Assembly (NCBI RefSeq): GCF_001552195.1
Contig: NZ_BCQS01000013.1
Location: forward strand, 124,001-188,000
Direction of reading: 5' to 3'
Length of the DNA stretch: 64,000 nucleotides
Source: Actinomadura latina NBRC 106108
GTDB taxonomy: Bacteria; Actinomycetota; Actinomycetes; Streptosporangiales; Streptosporangiaceae
Position 1 is the stretch's first letter. Each line of letters begins with the position of its first letter. Shown here piece after piece: positions 25,709 to 34,258 of this stretch. Both the position numbers and the translations under genes were made by a program. The notes under the pieces were generated by a model. That model made no database searches. It was not told the origin of the DNA and saw only the letters and a program-made list of their open reading frames with translations.

Positions 25709-27238
25709 TCAGGCCTCGCAGGGCTGGTCGTCGAGGTCGAACCCGGCAGGGGCGCCGGACGGCGAGCCGGTCGCCTGGAACCCGATCGTCTGCGACGCGC
25801 CGGGCGCGATGGCGCCGTTCCAGGCCATGCTCTTCGCGGTCACGTCGGCGCCGGACTGCGACCAGGTCGCGCTCCAGCCCTGGGTGACCTTCTGGTCGCC
25901 GGGGAAGGCGAACCCGAGCGTCCAGCCGTCCAGCGCCTCCGAGCCGCTGTTGGTGATGGTGACCTGCGCGGTGAAGCCGCCCTGCCAGCTGTTCTGCACC
26001 GTGTAGACGACCTTGCAGGAGACGCCCGGGGTGCCCGGGTCGCCGCCGCCCGGGTCGCCGTCGCCGGGGTCGCCGCCGCCGGCGTCGAAGGCGCCGAGCA
26101 GGTACGGGTCGAGGTAGGCCTGCTTCGCGGTGTTGACGGTCGTCCAGTCGCCGTTCAGGATGCCGCCGGTGTCACCGGAGTTGGGGTTCCACGACCAGAA
26201 CGTGAAGGAGATCCCGCTCGCCCCCTTGCCGAGGTAGGCCATCAGCGTCCGCAGCCAGGCCTGGTCGCGCGGGTCGGTCAGGGTCGTCCCGAACTCGCCG
26301 AGCAGGACGGGGGCCACGTTGTTCTTGTAGAGGTAGCCCCAGTTCTTGTCCCAGATCGCGGCGAGGTTGTCCGGGAAGCTCGGGTCGTCGAACCACGGCT
26401 GCGGGTACACGGACGTGGCGTAGTCGTGCGCCGAGTAGACGAGCCGGTTCGCGACATTCAGCCGCACCGGGTACTGCGCCGCGCCCTGCAGGTTGCCGCC
26501 CCACCAGTAGTTGTCGCCGTCGTGGTCGTTGACGCCCTCGACGATGATCAGCCAGTTGGAGTTGACGGCGAGGATCGCGTTGCCGGCCCGTTCGGCGGCG
26601 AGCCGCCAGTCCGTCGCCTGGACGCCGCAGCCCCAGCAGGCCGGGGAGTGCGGCTCGTTGTGCAGGTCGGCGCCGATGACGGTGGTGTTGCCCGCGTAGT
26701 GCCGGGCGAGCATCTCCCAGTCGGAGATCCAGCGCGATTCGGGGTAGGCGTCGGTGTACCAGAGCGCCGACTGGCCGCCCGCGTCGGGGCGGTGCCGGTC
26801 GAGGACGACCTTGAGCCCGATCTGCCCCGCGTAGGCGATGACCTTGTCGAGGATCTGGAGCCCGCTCAGGCCCTGCAGGTCGGGGTTCTTGGAGTAGTCG
26901 ATGCTGTTCGGCGCGCTGCCGGAGTCGAACAGCTGGTTGGTGTACGGGAGCCTGAGCGTGTTGTACTTCAGGCCCTTCATCTGGTCGAGCATGTCCTTGT
27001 AGCCGCGCGTCCATAGGCCGTGCGGGGAGTAGTTGGACGTCTCGGCGCCGAACCAGTTGATGCCCGTCATCCGCACCGGCTGCCCGTTCGAGTCGACCAG
27101 CTGGCGGCCGTCGGTGTGCCAGTACCCGGTGCCGGCCGCCGCGTGCGCCCGGGGCGGCGCGGCGGGGACGAACACCAGCGCCAGCAGCGCCGCCATGATG
27201 ATCAGAAGGATGCGCCTTGTTCCGTATGACCCGGTCAT
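25709..27238 (-). CDS. Secreted GH5 cellulase with C-terminal CBM2
   Basis: 509 residues from ATG 27238 with GGAGAA 7-8 nt upstream. Signal peptide 1-34 ends RAHA. The GH5 catalytic domain (about 36-380) shows VRMTGINWFG, LKYNTLRLPY, the acid/base Glu in ADLHNEPHSP and the nucleophile Glu in VLLGEFGTT. A Gly/Asp/Pro linker (GGGDPGDGDPGG) leads to CBM2 at 406-509. First gene of the operon with the GH44 gene. The promoter carries a CebR box, so cello-oligosaccharide induction is expected. Confidence 0.95.
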   Translation of the reverse strand: MTGSYGTRRILLIIMAALLALVFVPAAPPRAHAAAGTGYWHTDGRQLVDSNGQPVRMTGINWFGAETSNYSPHGLWTRGYKDMLDQMKGLKYNTLRLPYTNQLFDSGSAPNSIDYSKNPDLQGLSGLQILDKVIAYAGQIGLKVVLDRHRPDAGGQSALWYTDAYPESRWISDWEMLARHYAGNTTVIGADLHNEPHSPACWGCGVQATDWRLAAERAGNAILAVNSNWLIIVEGVNDHDGDNYWWGGNLQGAAQYPVRLNVANRLVYSAHDYATSVYPQPWFDDPSFPDNLAAIWDKNWGYLYKNNVAPVLLGEFGTTLTDPRDQAWLRTLMAYLGKGASGISFTFWSWNPNSGDTGGILNGDWTTVNTAKQAYLDPYLLGAFDAGGGDPGDGDPGGGDPGTPGVSCKVVYTVQNSWQGGFTAQVTITNSGSEALDGWTLGFAFPGDQKVTQGWSATWSQSGADVTAKSMAWNGAIAPGASQTIGFQATGSPSGAPAGFDLDDQPCEA

Positions 27239-27277
27239 GAGTCGTTTCTCCAATTGCGGGGACCTCGTTCGACGGTG

Positions 27278-27291
27278 TGGGAGCGCTCCCA
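27278..27291. promoter_or_regulatory. CebR operator TGGGAGCGCTCCCA
   Basis: This is an exact match to the 14-bp palindrome bound by CebR, the LacI-type cellobiose/cellotriose-responsive repressor of Streptomyces. It lies 39 bp before the GH5 start codon and directly downstream of the predicted -10, so bound CebR would cover the transcription start of the cellulase operon. No cebR gene is in this window. Confidence 0.92.
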
Positions 27292-27319
27292 AAGTCGCGA
27301 GTGCCGCAGGTGCTGTCAA
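27291..27319 (-). promoter_or_regulatory. Promoter of the cellulase operon (TTGACA - 17 bp - GACTTT)
   Basis: On the minus strand a perfect -35 TTGACA (27314-27319) is followed after 17 bp by GACTTT (27291-27296), a weak -10. The CebR palindrome begins at the last base of the -10. Confidence 0.65.
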
Positions 27320-27388
27320 GAAGCGGGATCGGGTCCCGTTATGACCAGCCGTCCGGCGTGAAAATCCATGAAACGGGCGGCCCGCCCC

Positions 27389-28276
27389 TTATGACAGCCC
27401 GAACAGCTTGGCGGCACCGTGCCAGCAGACGGTCCGGAGCCAGTCGTCGCCCAGGTCGAGCGCGGCCAGCGACTCCAGCTGGTGCGCGTACTCGTAGGGG
27501 ATGTTCGGGAAGTCGGTGCCGAGCAGGATCCGCCCCTCCAGGCCCAGCTCACGGAGCCGGGGCAGCAGCGCGTCCGGGAACGCGGCCAGGCTGGCGAACC
27601 TCGTGAAGACCATCGTCGTGTCCAGGTGGACGCGCTCGTAGGCGTCGGCCAGGGCGAAGAACCCCTCGAACTCCGGGGCGCCCAGGTGCGCGACGATCGT
27701 CGTCAGCCGCGGATGGCGGGCGAGGACCTCCCCGTACGGGCCCGGACCGGTGTAGCCGTTCGCGACCGGGCCCGAACCGGCGTGGACGAGCGCGGGCACC
27801 CCGGCCTCGGCGAGCATCCCCCACACCGCGTCCAGTTCCTTGACGCGCGGGTCGAACCCGCCGACCTGGAGGTGGACCTTGAAGACGCGGGCGCCGGCGT
27901 CCAGGGCGCGGGCGACGTACTCCGCCACGCCCGGCTCGGGGAAGAACGTGGCGGTCGGTACGCATTCGGGAACCCTGGCGGCGAACTGCGCGCTCCACTC
28001 GTTCAGCGACTCGGCCATGCCGGGGCGGTGCGGGTAGGACAGCGACGTGAACGCGCGGACGCCGAGCCCGCGCAGGAACGCGAGCCGCTCCTCCTCCGAG
28101 TCCCGGTACCGGATGGGCCACTCGGTGCCGATCAGCGGGCCGGCCTCGTCGAAGTACCCCCAGACCGCGCTCATCAGCCGCGGCGGCATGAAGTGGACGT
28201 GGACGTCGATGATGCCCGGCAGCCCGAGCGCCTGCCAGAACGGGGGAACGGCTGCATCAGAACGAGGTTCGGCCAC
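27389..28276 (-). CDS. Amidohydrolase-2 family metal-dependent hydrolase/decarboxylase
   Basis: 295 residues from GTG 28276. The family opens with the metal-binding HxH (IIDVHVHFMPP). Further ligands are a His in FKVHLQVGG, VHAG and IVAHLGAPE, and the catalytic Asp in ILLGTDFPN. This is the amidohydrolase_2 (TIM-barrel) group that includes ACMSD-type decarboxylases. Substrate unknown. Monocistronic, predicted leaderless (TAGGGT 6 nt before the start). It is 150 bp upstream of the cellulase promoter on the same strand and probably unrelated to it. Confidence 0.85.
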   Translation of the reverse strand: MAEPRSDAAVPPFWQALGLPGIIDVHVHFMPPRLMSAVWGYFDEAGPLIGTEWPIRYRDSEEERLAFLRGLGVRAFTSLSYPHRPGMAESLNEWSAQFAARVPECVPTATFFPEPGVAEYVARALDAGARVFKVHLQVGGFDPRVKELDAVWGMLAEAGVPALVHAGSGPVANGYTGPGPYGEVLARHPRLTTIVAHLGAPEFEGFFALADAYERVHLDTTMVFTRFASLAAFPDALLPRLRELGLEGRILLGTDFPNIPYEYAHQLESLAALDLGDDWLRTVCWHGAAKLFGLS

Positions 28277-28282
28277 GCTCCG

Positions 28283-28288
28283 ACCCTA
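28283..28288 (-). promoter_or_regulatory. -10 element TAGGGT of a leaderless promoter
   Basis: On the minus strand TAGGGT ends 6 nt before the GTG at 28276, with no ribosome-binding site in between. Confidence 0.5.
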
Positions 28289-28296
28289 ACCGCCCG

Positions 28297-28849
28297 TCAG
28301 GTGATCTCGGCCAGCAGGGCGGGCAGCGCCGCGCGCAGCTCACGCCGCAGTAGGGCGAGGTGTGGGTGCCCCGGTAGAAGTGCGTCGTGACCGGGATGCC
28401 GAGCCTTCCCAGCTTGCCGGCGAACTCCCGGGACACCGTGCAGGCCAGGGTCTCCAGCACGTCCGCCGCCGCGCCCGCGTCGTAGGGGCCGGGGGTGCCG
28501 TCGCCGGAGCTGACGTGCAGGCGGACGCCGGCGAGCCGGCCGGCCAGGTCGTAGGGGTTGTGCTGCCGCCACACGACGCGCTGCTCGTCGGGTCGGCGAC
28601 GTCGAGCCCGCACGGGTCGCGGTGCAGGGTGTGCACGGGCCCGCTGAACGAGGCCGCCGCCCGGAAGAGGCCGCGGTGCCGGGCCGCGTACGCCAGCGCG
28701 CCGAGGCCGCCCGTCGAACTGCCGGCGACGGCGCGGTCCGGGCCGGCGCGGTATCCGCGTTCCAGAATCTGCCGGAGTTCGGCGAGATGGAACGTCTCCC
28801 ACTTCGGCGCGCCGCCGCCGCCGCGATTCCACCAGTCGGTCGGCGCCAT
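28297..28849 (-). pseudogene. Remnant of an alpha/beta-hydrolase esterase (antigen 85/esterase D type)
   Basis: Three frames must be joined to read one protein. APKWETFHLAELRQILERGY ... AGSSTGGLGALAYAARH runs to DVADP, then shifts near 28587 into EQRVVWRQHNPYDLAG ... HFYRGTHTSPY, then shifts near 28348 into RRELRAALPALLAEIT. Each shift equals one deleted base. The nucleophile motif GxSxG (GSSTG) and a late His-containing segment survive. The first part of the family fold (about 100-130 residues with signal peptide) is absent upstream of 28849. Truncation plus two frameshifts means no functional product. Confidence 0.85.
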
Positions 28850-28940
28850 GTTTCAACGCTCTGTAATCGGTTTATAAAATGTCGGGCCGGGATTCCGGTT
28901 CACGTTCCTTGTAGGGTGACGCGGACGAGGAGGGCGACCG

Positions 28941-28970
28941 GTCGAGATGCGGAGCGTCGAGATGCGGAGC
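28941..28970 (+). repeat. 15-bp tandem duplication at the start of the lipid kinase gene
   Basis: gtcgagatgcggagc occurs twice head to tail. Each copy holds an in-frame ATG (28947 and 28962), which makes the true start uncertain by five residues. Confidence 0.9.
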
Positions 28971-29948
28971 AAGGCGGAACTGGAGTCGGCCATCGCGGGC
29001 GGCGGGCGCGCGGTGCTGGTGATCAACTCCAGGTCCCGGCGGGGCCGCCGGCTCTACGGCACGGCCCGCCGGCTGCTGCGCGAGTCGGGGCTGGAGTTCC
29101 TGCACGTCTTCCCGGTCACCGATCCGACCCGGCTGCGCGAGCTGTTCACCGACGTCCTCACCCTGGAGCCCGACCTCGTGGTCGTCGGCGGCGGCGACGG
29201 GACGGTCGCCGAGGCCGTCGGGCATCTGGCGCACCGCGACATCGCGCTCGGCGTGCTCCCGCTCGGCACCACCAACAACTTCGCCCGCAGCCTGGAACTG
29301 CCGCTCGACCTGCCCGGCGCGATCCGCACCCTCGCCGTCGGCGGCCCCGACGGCGGCAAGGTCGCGGACGTGGACGTCGGCTGGTTCGAGTCGACCGGCG
29401 ACCCGCAGGGCGAGGGGCCGGGCGCCGACCGCGAGCACATCTTCGCGAACATGGTGAGCCTCGGGCTGTCGGTCCAGGTCGCCGAGAACGTCCCGCACAC
29501 GCTGAAGCGGTTCGTGGGGCGTCCCGCGTACGCGCTCACGGCGGCGGGGCTGCTGCCCCGGCACGACGCGTTCACCGCCCGCATCACGATCGGCGGCGAG
29601 ACGCACGAGGTCGCGACGCACCAGCTGAACATCGCGAACGGCGCGCACCACAGCGGCCAGCGGATCGCCCGCGACGCCAGCCCCGACGACCGGCTGCTCG
29701 CCGTCTACCGGCTGGGCGACGAGCGGCGGCTGCGGCTGGCGTCGGCGACGGCCCGGCACGTCCTCACCGGGCAGTGGCGGTCGCTGGCCGACGACGCGTT
29801 CCTCACCACCGCGCAGGTCGAGATCGAGACCGACCCGCCGATGCGGGTGGACGTGGACGGCGAGATCCGCGGCCGCACGCCCGTCTCGATCAAGCTGCGC
29901 GGCAACGCGCTGCGGGTGATCGTCCCGCGCTCGTTCTCCGACACCTGA
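28947..29948 (+). CDS. Diacylglycerol/sphingosine-type lipid kinase
   Basis: 333 residues. ATG 28947 or 28962 may be used; a GAGGAGGG run lies 13 nt before the first. N-terminal fold VLVINSRSRRGR leads to the nucleotide-binding signature VVVGGGDGTVAEAV (residues about 74-87) and LPLGTTNNFARSL. The C-terminal beta-rich domain ends with MRVDVDGEIRGRTPVSI. This DAGK_cat family phosphorylates lipid alcohols such as diacylglycerol at the membrane. Convergent with the padR gene, 21 bp apart. Confidence 0.9.
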   Translation: MRSVEMRSKAELESAIAGGGRAVLVINSRSRRGRRLYGTARRLLRESGLEFLHVFPVTDPTRLRELFTDVLTLEPDLVVVGGGDGTVAEAVGHLAHRDIALGVLPLGTTNNFARSLELPLDLPGAIRTLAVGGPDGGKVADVDVGWFESTGDPQGEGPGADREHIFANMVSLGLSVQVAENVPHTLKRFVGRPAYALTAAGLLPRHDAFTARITIGGETHEVATHQLNIANGAHHSGQRIARDASPDDRLLAVYRLGDERRLRLASATARHVLTGQWRSLADDAFLTTAQVEIETDPPMRVDVDGEIRGRTPVSIKLRGNALRVIVPRSFSDT

Positions 29949-29969
29949 CGGCCGGGCCCGGCGGGGCGG

Positions 29970-30533
29970 CTAGCCCGGCGCGGCCTCGCCGGCCATGACG
30001 TAGGCGCCGGACTCCAGCCGCTCGATCAGCCCCCGCGTCCACCGCGTGGCGGACTCGGCGGAGTGCACCCAGTAGCCGAGCAGTTCGCGGAGATGGTCGG
30101 ACGGGTCCTGCTCGTCCAGGTGCGGGGCGACCGACGCACGCCACCCGGCCAGCCCGTCCAGCCGCTTGCGCAGCAGCTCGACCGCCTCGGCGCGCGGCAG
30201 CTCGGTGAGGAAGCCGAGCCCGGCCGTCAGCATCTCCGGATGCCGGATGTCGACGGTGGCGAGGGCGCAGCGCAGCAACCGCAGGAACTCCTCCCGCCCG
30301 GCGCCGGTGATCTCGTAGTCGGTGTGCGGCGGCCCGGCCTCGCTCTCCTCCACCTCGTGGGCGAGCAGCAGGCCCTCCTTGGCGAGCTGCCTCAGCGCGT
30401 GGTAGATCGAGCCCGGGTTCACGTGGGCCCACTCGTCCGAGCCCCACGACATCAGCTCGCGCCGCACCTCGTACCCGTGCGCCCGCCCGAACCGCCGCAC
30501 CCCGCCGAGCACCAGCAGCCGCGTCGTCGACAT
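29970..30533 (-). CDS. PadR-family transcriptional regulator
   Basis: 187 residues from ATG 30533 with GGGGGAG 3 nt upstream. The winged helix is at about 10-90: HGYEVRRELMSWG, NPGSIYHALRQLAKEGLL and HTDYEITGAGREEFLRLL are the family hallmarks. A C-terminal helical domain (about 95-180) mediates dimerisation. PadR proteins repress detoxification or efflux genes. The nearest same-strand gene is the aldo/keto reductase 58 bp upstream, a possible target or co-transcript. Confidence 0.9.
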   Translation of the reverse strand: MSTTRLLVLGGVRRFGRAHGYEVRRELMSWGSDEWAHVNPGSIYHALRQLAKEGLLLAHEVEESEAGPPHTDYEITGAGREEFLRLLRCALATVDIRHPEMLTAGLGFLTELPRAEAVELLRKRLDGLAGWRASVAPHLDEQDPSDHLRELLGYWVHSAESATRWTRGLIERLESGAYVMAGEAAPG

Positions 30534-30591
30534 GGTCTCCCCCTGTACGCAAAAACCTGTCCAGGGTAGACGGTCCGGGCGGATGCGGGGA

Positions 30592-31452
30592 CTAGCTCCG
30601 CAAGGCGGCGAGATCTTCGCTCGTCAGTGCCAGGCCGGCGGCGGCCAGGTTCTCCTCCAGATGGTCCGGGGACCCGGTGCCGGGGATCGCCAGCATCACG
30701 GGCGAGAGGGCGAGCAGGCCCGCGAGGAGCACCTGCGGGACGGTCGCGCCGTGCCGCGCGGCGACGGCGTTGACGCGGACGTCGTCGGGGATGCCGAACC
30801 CGCCGAGCGGGAAGTACGGCACGTAGGCGATGTGCTCGCGCTCGCAGATCTCCAGGAGTTCGGTGTCCCTGGGCTGGGTGATGTCGAAGCGGTTCTGGAC
30901 GGCGGTGACGGGCGCGATCCCCCGCGCCTCGGCGAGCTGCGCCGCGCTGATGTGGCTCAGCCCGAGATGCCGGATGAGGCCCTCCTCGCGGAGACCGGCC
31001 AGGACCTCGAAACGCTCCCCGATAGGCTCGTCCGCCGGGTCCTCCAGGCCGCCCGGCCGCAGGTACACGAGGTCGAGGTGGTCGCGTCCCAGCTCGCGCA
31101 GGTTCCGCTCCACCTCGGCGCGCAGCCCGGACGCGGGGATCTGCCCGGACGGGATCGGGTCGCCCGGCCCCCGGTACGGCCCGACCTTCGTGGCGATGAC
31201 CAGGCCGGACGGGTAGGGGCTCAGCGCCGCGCGGATCATCTCGTTCGCCGCCGGCCCGTCCTGGTGGTAGTAGAACGCGGCGGTGTCGATGTGGTCGACG
31301 CCCAGCTCGACGGCCCGGCGCAGGATCTTCAGCCCGGTGCCGCGGTCGTTCGCCGGGCCGTGGAGGGTGCTCACGGGCAGCCGCATCGCGCCGAAGCCCA
31401 TCCGGCCGACGCGCAGGTCCCCGCCGATGTCGAAGGTGCTCTCTGTCGTCAT
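30592..31452 (-). CDS. Aldo/keto reductase
   Basis: 286 residues if ATG 31452 is used; GTG 31461 in frame is the alternative. The TIM-barrel AKR pattern is clear: GFGAMRLP, catalytic Asp and Tyr in HIDTAAFYYHQ, Lys in VIATKVG. The position usually held by catalytic His reads Arg (LDLVYLRPGG), a variant I recall from a widespread actinobacterial AKR subgroup with LDVVNLR wording. NADPH binding is indicated by the C-terminal IPGTGSPDHLEENLAA. Divergent from a HTH regulator across a strong dyad, so likely its target. Confidence 0.88.
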   Translation of the reverse strand: MTTESTFDIGGDLRVGRMGFGAMRLPVSTLHGPANDRGTGLKILRRAVELGVDHIDTAAFYYHQDGPAANEMIRAALSPYPSGLVIATKVGPYRGPGDPIPSGQIPASGLRAEVERNLRELGRDHLDLVYLRPGGLEDPADEPIGERFEVLAGLREEGLIRHLGLSHISAAQLAEARGIAPVTAVQNRFDITQPRDTELLEICEREHIAYVPYFPLGGFGIPDDVRVNAVAARHGATVPQVLLAGLLALSPVMLAIPGTGSPDHLEENLAAAGLALTSEDLAALRS

Positions 31453-31486
31453 GCGCTCCACGGTGCTGCGCGGCGGCGCGGGGGGC

Positions 31487-31515
31487 GAACGGCTGGCAGC
31501 TTGCTGCCACCGTTC
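31487..31515. promoter_or_regulatory. Interrupted dyad operator between AKR and HTH regulator genes
   Basis: Arms TGGCAGC (31494-31500) and GCTGCCA (31503-31509) are perfect around a TT centre. The symmetry extends outward through GAACGG and CCGTTC with one base missing on the right side. It sits in the 65-bp gap between divergent genes, 2 bp before the regulator's first possible start, so it is a good candidate for its binding site. Confidence 0.65.
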
Positions 31516-31517
31516 AC

Positions 31518-32201
31518 GTGGCAGACTCGATGGCGATGAGCGTTGATGTGGACCGGAACGTGGTGCTGCGCGGCGAGACGGAGCTGATCGAGCGCGCCGG
31601 GCGGCTGTTCCTCGCGTGCGAGGAGTTCGCCTGCGCCGCCACCGACATGAACACGTGGGCGCTGCCCGGCTCCCGGGAGCGGATCGTCGCGCAGCGGCAC
31701 GCCATGGGGGTCGCGCCCGACGTCCGCAAGCTCTACAGCCCGGCGGCGCTCGCGGACGAGGAGTCCGAGCGGCATCTGGTCGAGCTGGACCGGGCCGGGG
31801 TGCGGGTGCGGATCTGCCCGGCCCCGCTCCCGCACGAGACGATCATCGTGGACCGGCGGGTCGCGATCCTCGCGGGCCCGGCACAGGGCGGGGTGCGCGA
31901 GTACACGGTCGTCCGGTCGCCGAGCGTGGTGCGCGGCGTCGTCTCGCTGTACCGGGCGACCTGGGAGACGGCGGTCGAGCTGGCCGACTACCGCCGCGAC
32001 CGGCCGCCCGCGCTGTCGGAGGAGAGCCGGCACATCCTGCGGCTGCTCGGCGGCGGGCTGAAGGACGAGGCGGCGGCGCGGCGGCTCGGCCTGTCGCTGC
32101 GCACCTACCGACGCCGCGTCGCGGAGATCCTCACGCTGCTGGACGCCGACTCCCGTTTCCAGGCCGGCCTCCGCGCCCACGAGTTCGGCCTGATCGGCTA
32201 G
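31518..32201 (+). CDS. HTH regulator with an N-terminal PLD-like sensor region
   Basis: 227 residues from GTG 31518; ATG 31530 and 31536 are possible. The first 160 residues resemble the PLD-like regulatory domain of TrmB/LuxR-type actinomycete regulators (SERHLVELDRAGVRVRICP, HETIIVDRRVAILAG). The C-terminus has a LuxR-like helix-turn-helix, SEESRHILRLLGGG ... AAARRLGLSLRTYRRRVAEI, ending FGLI. Divergent from the aldo/keto reductase with an inverted repeat in between. Ligand unknown. Confidence 0.85.
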   Translation: MADSMAMSVDVDRNVVLRGETELIERAGRLFLACEEFACAATDMNTWALPGSRERIVAQRHAMGVAPDVRKLYSPAALADEESERHLVELDRAGVRVRICPAPLPHETIIVDRRVAILAGPAQGGVREYTVVRSPSVVRGVVSLYRATWETAVELADYRRDRPPALSEESRHILRLLGGGLKDEAAARRLGLSLRTYRRRVAEILTLLDADSRFQAGLRAHEFGLIG

Positions 32202-32216
32202 CGGTCCTCGGGTCCG

Positions 32217-32595
32217 TCAGGCGCCTCGCTTGATCCGCGCCAGCACGGTCTCGTCGCTGATCCTGTGGTCGGCGGCGAGCGTCGCGCGCACCTGCCTCAC
32301 CAGGGACTTCAGCTCCCTGATCTCGGCGGCGAACGGGACCTTGAGCGCGCCCGGGACGGTGCGCAGCGGCCGGCCGTCCGCGCCGGTGAAGGTGAGCCGG
32401 ACGGTCATCGGGTCCTCGATGACGAGCACCGCCTGGTAGGCGCCGATGTCGCGGGCGAGCGAGCCGTCCCGGCCGAGGCCGTGCGCGGGCACGCCGCGCT
32501 CCACGAGCTGCGCGGGCGTGATGCCGCGGCGGGCCGCCGCGGCCTCGACGGGCCGCGTTGAGCGCGTCCAGATGCGCCCGCAGGTCGTCGGACAT
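32217..32595 (-). pseudogene. Fragment of a DUF4132/MolR-like protein with frameshift
   Basis: From ATG 32595 the frame reads MSDDLRAHLDALNA. One base-shift later, at about 32553, it continues as RPVEAAAARRGITPAQLVERG and an uninterrupted stretch to the stop at 32217 (VRLTFTGADGRPLRTVPGALK, FAAEIRELKSLVRQVRATL). The wording matches my memory of the C-terminal part of DUF4132 proteins, which are usually over 500 residues. Both ends look lost. A short intact gene from GTG 32504 (95 codons) is the alternative reading. Confidence 0.55.
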
Positions 32596-32793
32596 AGAGG
32601 TGATCTTTACAGAAGCCACCGACGGTTCCGGGCGTTTCCGGTGATCATCACCTGATCCGGGCCAGGATCGCAGAGCACGGCGGGACGCCGGCGGAGGGCA
32701 CCGACGGAAACCGGGCGGTGGGGGCATCTGTTCAGTGACCTCATGGTCACCTAGGCTCGGTGGGTACCGAGTAGAACGAGGTTCGGGACTGCC

Positions 32794-34245
32794 ATGACGC
32801 ACAGCGTGGTGATCATCGGAAGCGGGTTCGGCGGGATCGGGATGGCGATCCGGCTCCGGGAGGCCGGCGTCCGCGATCTGGTGATCCTGGAGAAGGCCGA
32901 GGGGCTCGGCGGCACCTGGCGGGACAACACCTATCCGGGCGCGGCGTGCGACGTCCCGTCCCACCTGTACTCGTTCTCGTTCGAGCGCAAGACGGACTGG
33001 ACGCGCCGCTTCCCGCCGCAGGCCGAGATCCTCGACTACCTGTGGCACTGCGCCCGCAAGTACGGGGTGCTGGAGAAGATCCGGTTCGGTACCGAGGTCA
33101 CCGAGGCCCGCTTCGACGAGGACGCCGCGATCTGGCGGATCTCCACGACGGACGGCGACCTGGAGGCGCGGGTGCTGGTCTCGGCGTGCGGGCAGCTGAA
33201 CCGGCCCGTCCTGCCGGAGATCGAAGGACGCGACTCCTTCGCCGGGACGAGCTTCCACTCCGCCCGCTGGGACCACGGCGCCGACCTGCGCGGCAAGCGG
33301 GTCGCGGTGATCGGGACGGGCGCGAGCGCGATCCAGTTCGTCCCGGAGGTCGCGAAGGAGGCGGCGGAACTGCGGCTGTTCCAGCGATCCGCGCCGTACG
33401 TGATCGACAAGCCGGACCGGGTGTACCGGACGTGGCAGCAGGCCGTCATGGCGAAGACGCCCGGGTTGTGGGAGCTGAACCGCGTCTACACCTACCTCGC
33501 GTACGAGGCGCGGGCGCTGGGGTTCATCAAGTACCCGAAGCTGATGGCGATGCTGGAGAAGCGGTTCAAGGACACGCTGAGGGACGGCGTCGAGGACCCG
33601 GTGCTGCGGGATGCCCTCATCCCCGGCTACCCGATGGGCTGCAAGCGGATCCTGATCTCCAGCGACTACTATCCGGCGCTCGCCCGGCCCAACGTCGACC
33701 TCGTCACCGACCCGATCGAGCGGATCACGCCGTCCGGGGTCGAGACGGCGAACCGCGCGTACGACGTGGACGTCATCGTGTACGGGACGGGGTTCCGGTC
33801 CACCGAGTTCCTCTCCCCCATGAAGATCGTCGGGCGGGACGGCCGGGAGCTGAACGAGGCGTGGCGGGACGGCGCGCAGGCGCATCTCGGCATCACGGTC
33901 AGCGGCTTCCCGAACCTGTTCCTGCTGTACGGCCCGTACACCAACCTCGGGCACAACTCGATCATCTACATGCTGGAGTCGCAGATCCGGTACGTCCTCG
34001 GCTGCGTGGAGGCGCTCCGCGGCGCCGGCCTCGCCTGGATCGACGTCAAGCCGGACGTGCAGGACGCTTTCACCCGGGAGATGCGCGAGCGGATGCGCAC
34101 GACCGTGTGGGAGGCGGGCTGCCAGAGCTGGTACATGACCGCCGACGGCACGGTCGTCAACAACTGGCCGGGGTTCACCTTCGCCTACCGCCGCGCGACG
34201 CGCCGTCCCGACCCGCGGCACTTCACCGTCCGGGGCGCGGCTTAG
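32794..34245 (+). CDS. Flavin-dependent Baeyer-Villiger-type monooxygenase
   Basis: 483 residues. FAD-binding GxGxxG is at the N-terminus (IIGSGFGGIGMA), followed by EKAEGLGGTWRDNTYPGAACD. The BVMO fingerprint FxGxxxHxxxW is complete as FAGTSFHSARW (149-159). NADPH-binding VAVIGTGASAIQ follows at about 170. The enzyme inserts oxygen beside a ketone or aldehyde carbonyl using NADPH and O2. The SDR gene starts 26 bp downstream and may supply or consume the ketone. The promoter probably has TAGGCT at 32753 and a short leader. Confidence 0.93.
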   Translation: MTHSVVIIGSGFGGIGMAIRLREAGVRDLVILEKAEGLGGTWRDNTYPGAACDVPSHLYSFSFERKTDWTRRFPPQAEILDYLWHCARKYGVLEKIRFGTEVTEARFDEDAAIWRISTTDGDLEARVLVSACGQLNRPVLPEIEGRDSFAGTSFHSARWDHGADLRGKRVAVIGTGASAIQFVPEVAKEAAELRLFQRSAPYVIDKPDRVYRTWQQAVMAKTPGLWELNRVYTYLAYEARALGFIKYPKLMAMLEKRFKDTLRDGVEDPVLRDALIPGYPMGCKRILISSDYYPALARPNVDLVTDPIERITPSGVETANRAYDVDVIVYGTGFRSTEFLSPMKIVGRDGRELNEAWRDGAQAHLGITVSGFPNLFLLYGPYTNLGHNSIIYMLESQIRYVLGCVEALRGAGLAWIDVKPDVQDAFTREMRERMRTTVWEAGCQSWYMTADGTVVNNWPGFTFAYRRATRRPDPRHFTVRGAA

Positions 34246-34258
34246 GCACCGGGCCGCT

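Noticed and set aside
23599..25887. A 762-codon plus-strand open frame opposite the GH44 gene
   Set aside because: Random composition; GH44 and CBM2 signatures are on the minus strand.
30592..31452. Calling the aldo/keto reductase inactive because the catalytic His is Arg
   Set aside because: I recall the same replacement throughout a large actinobacterial AKR subgroup, so it is more likely a natural variant than inactivation.
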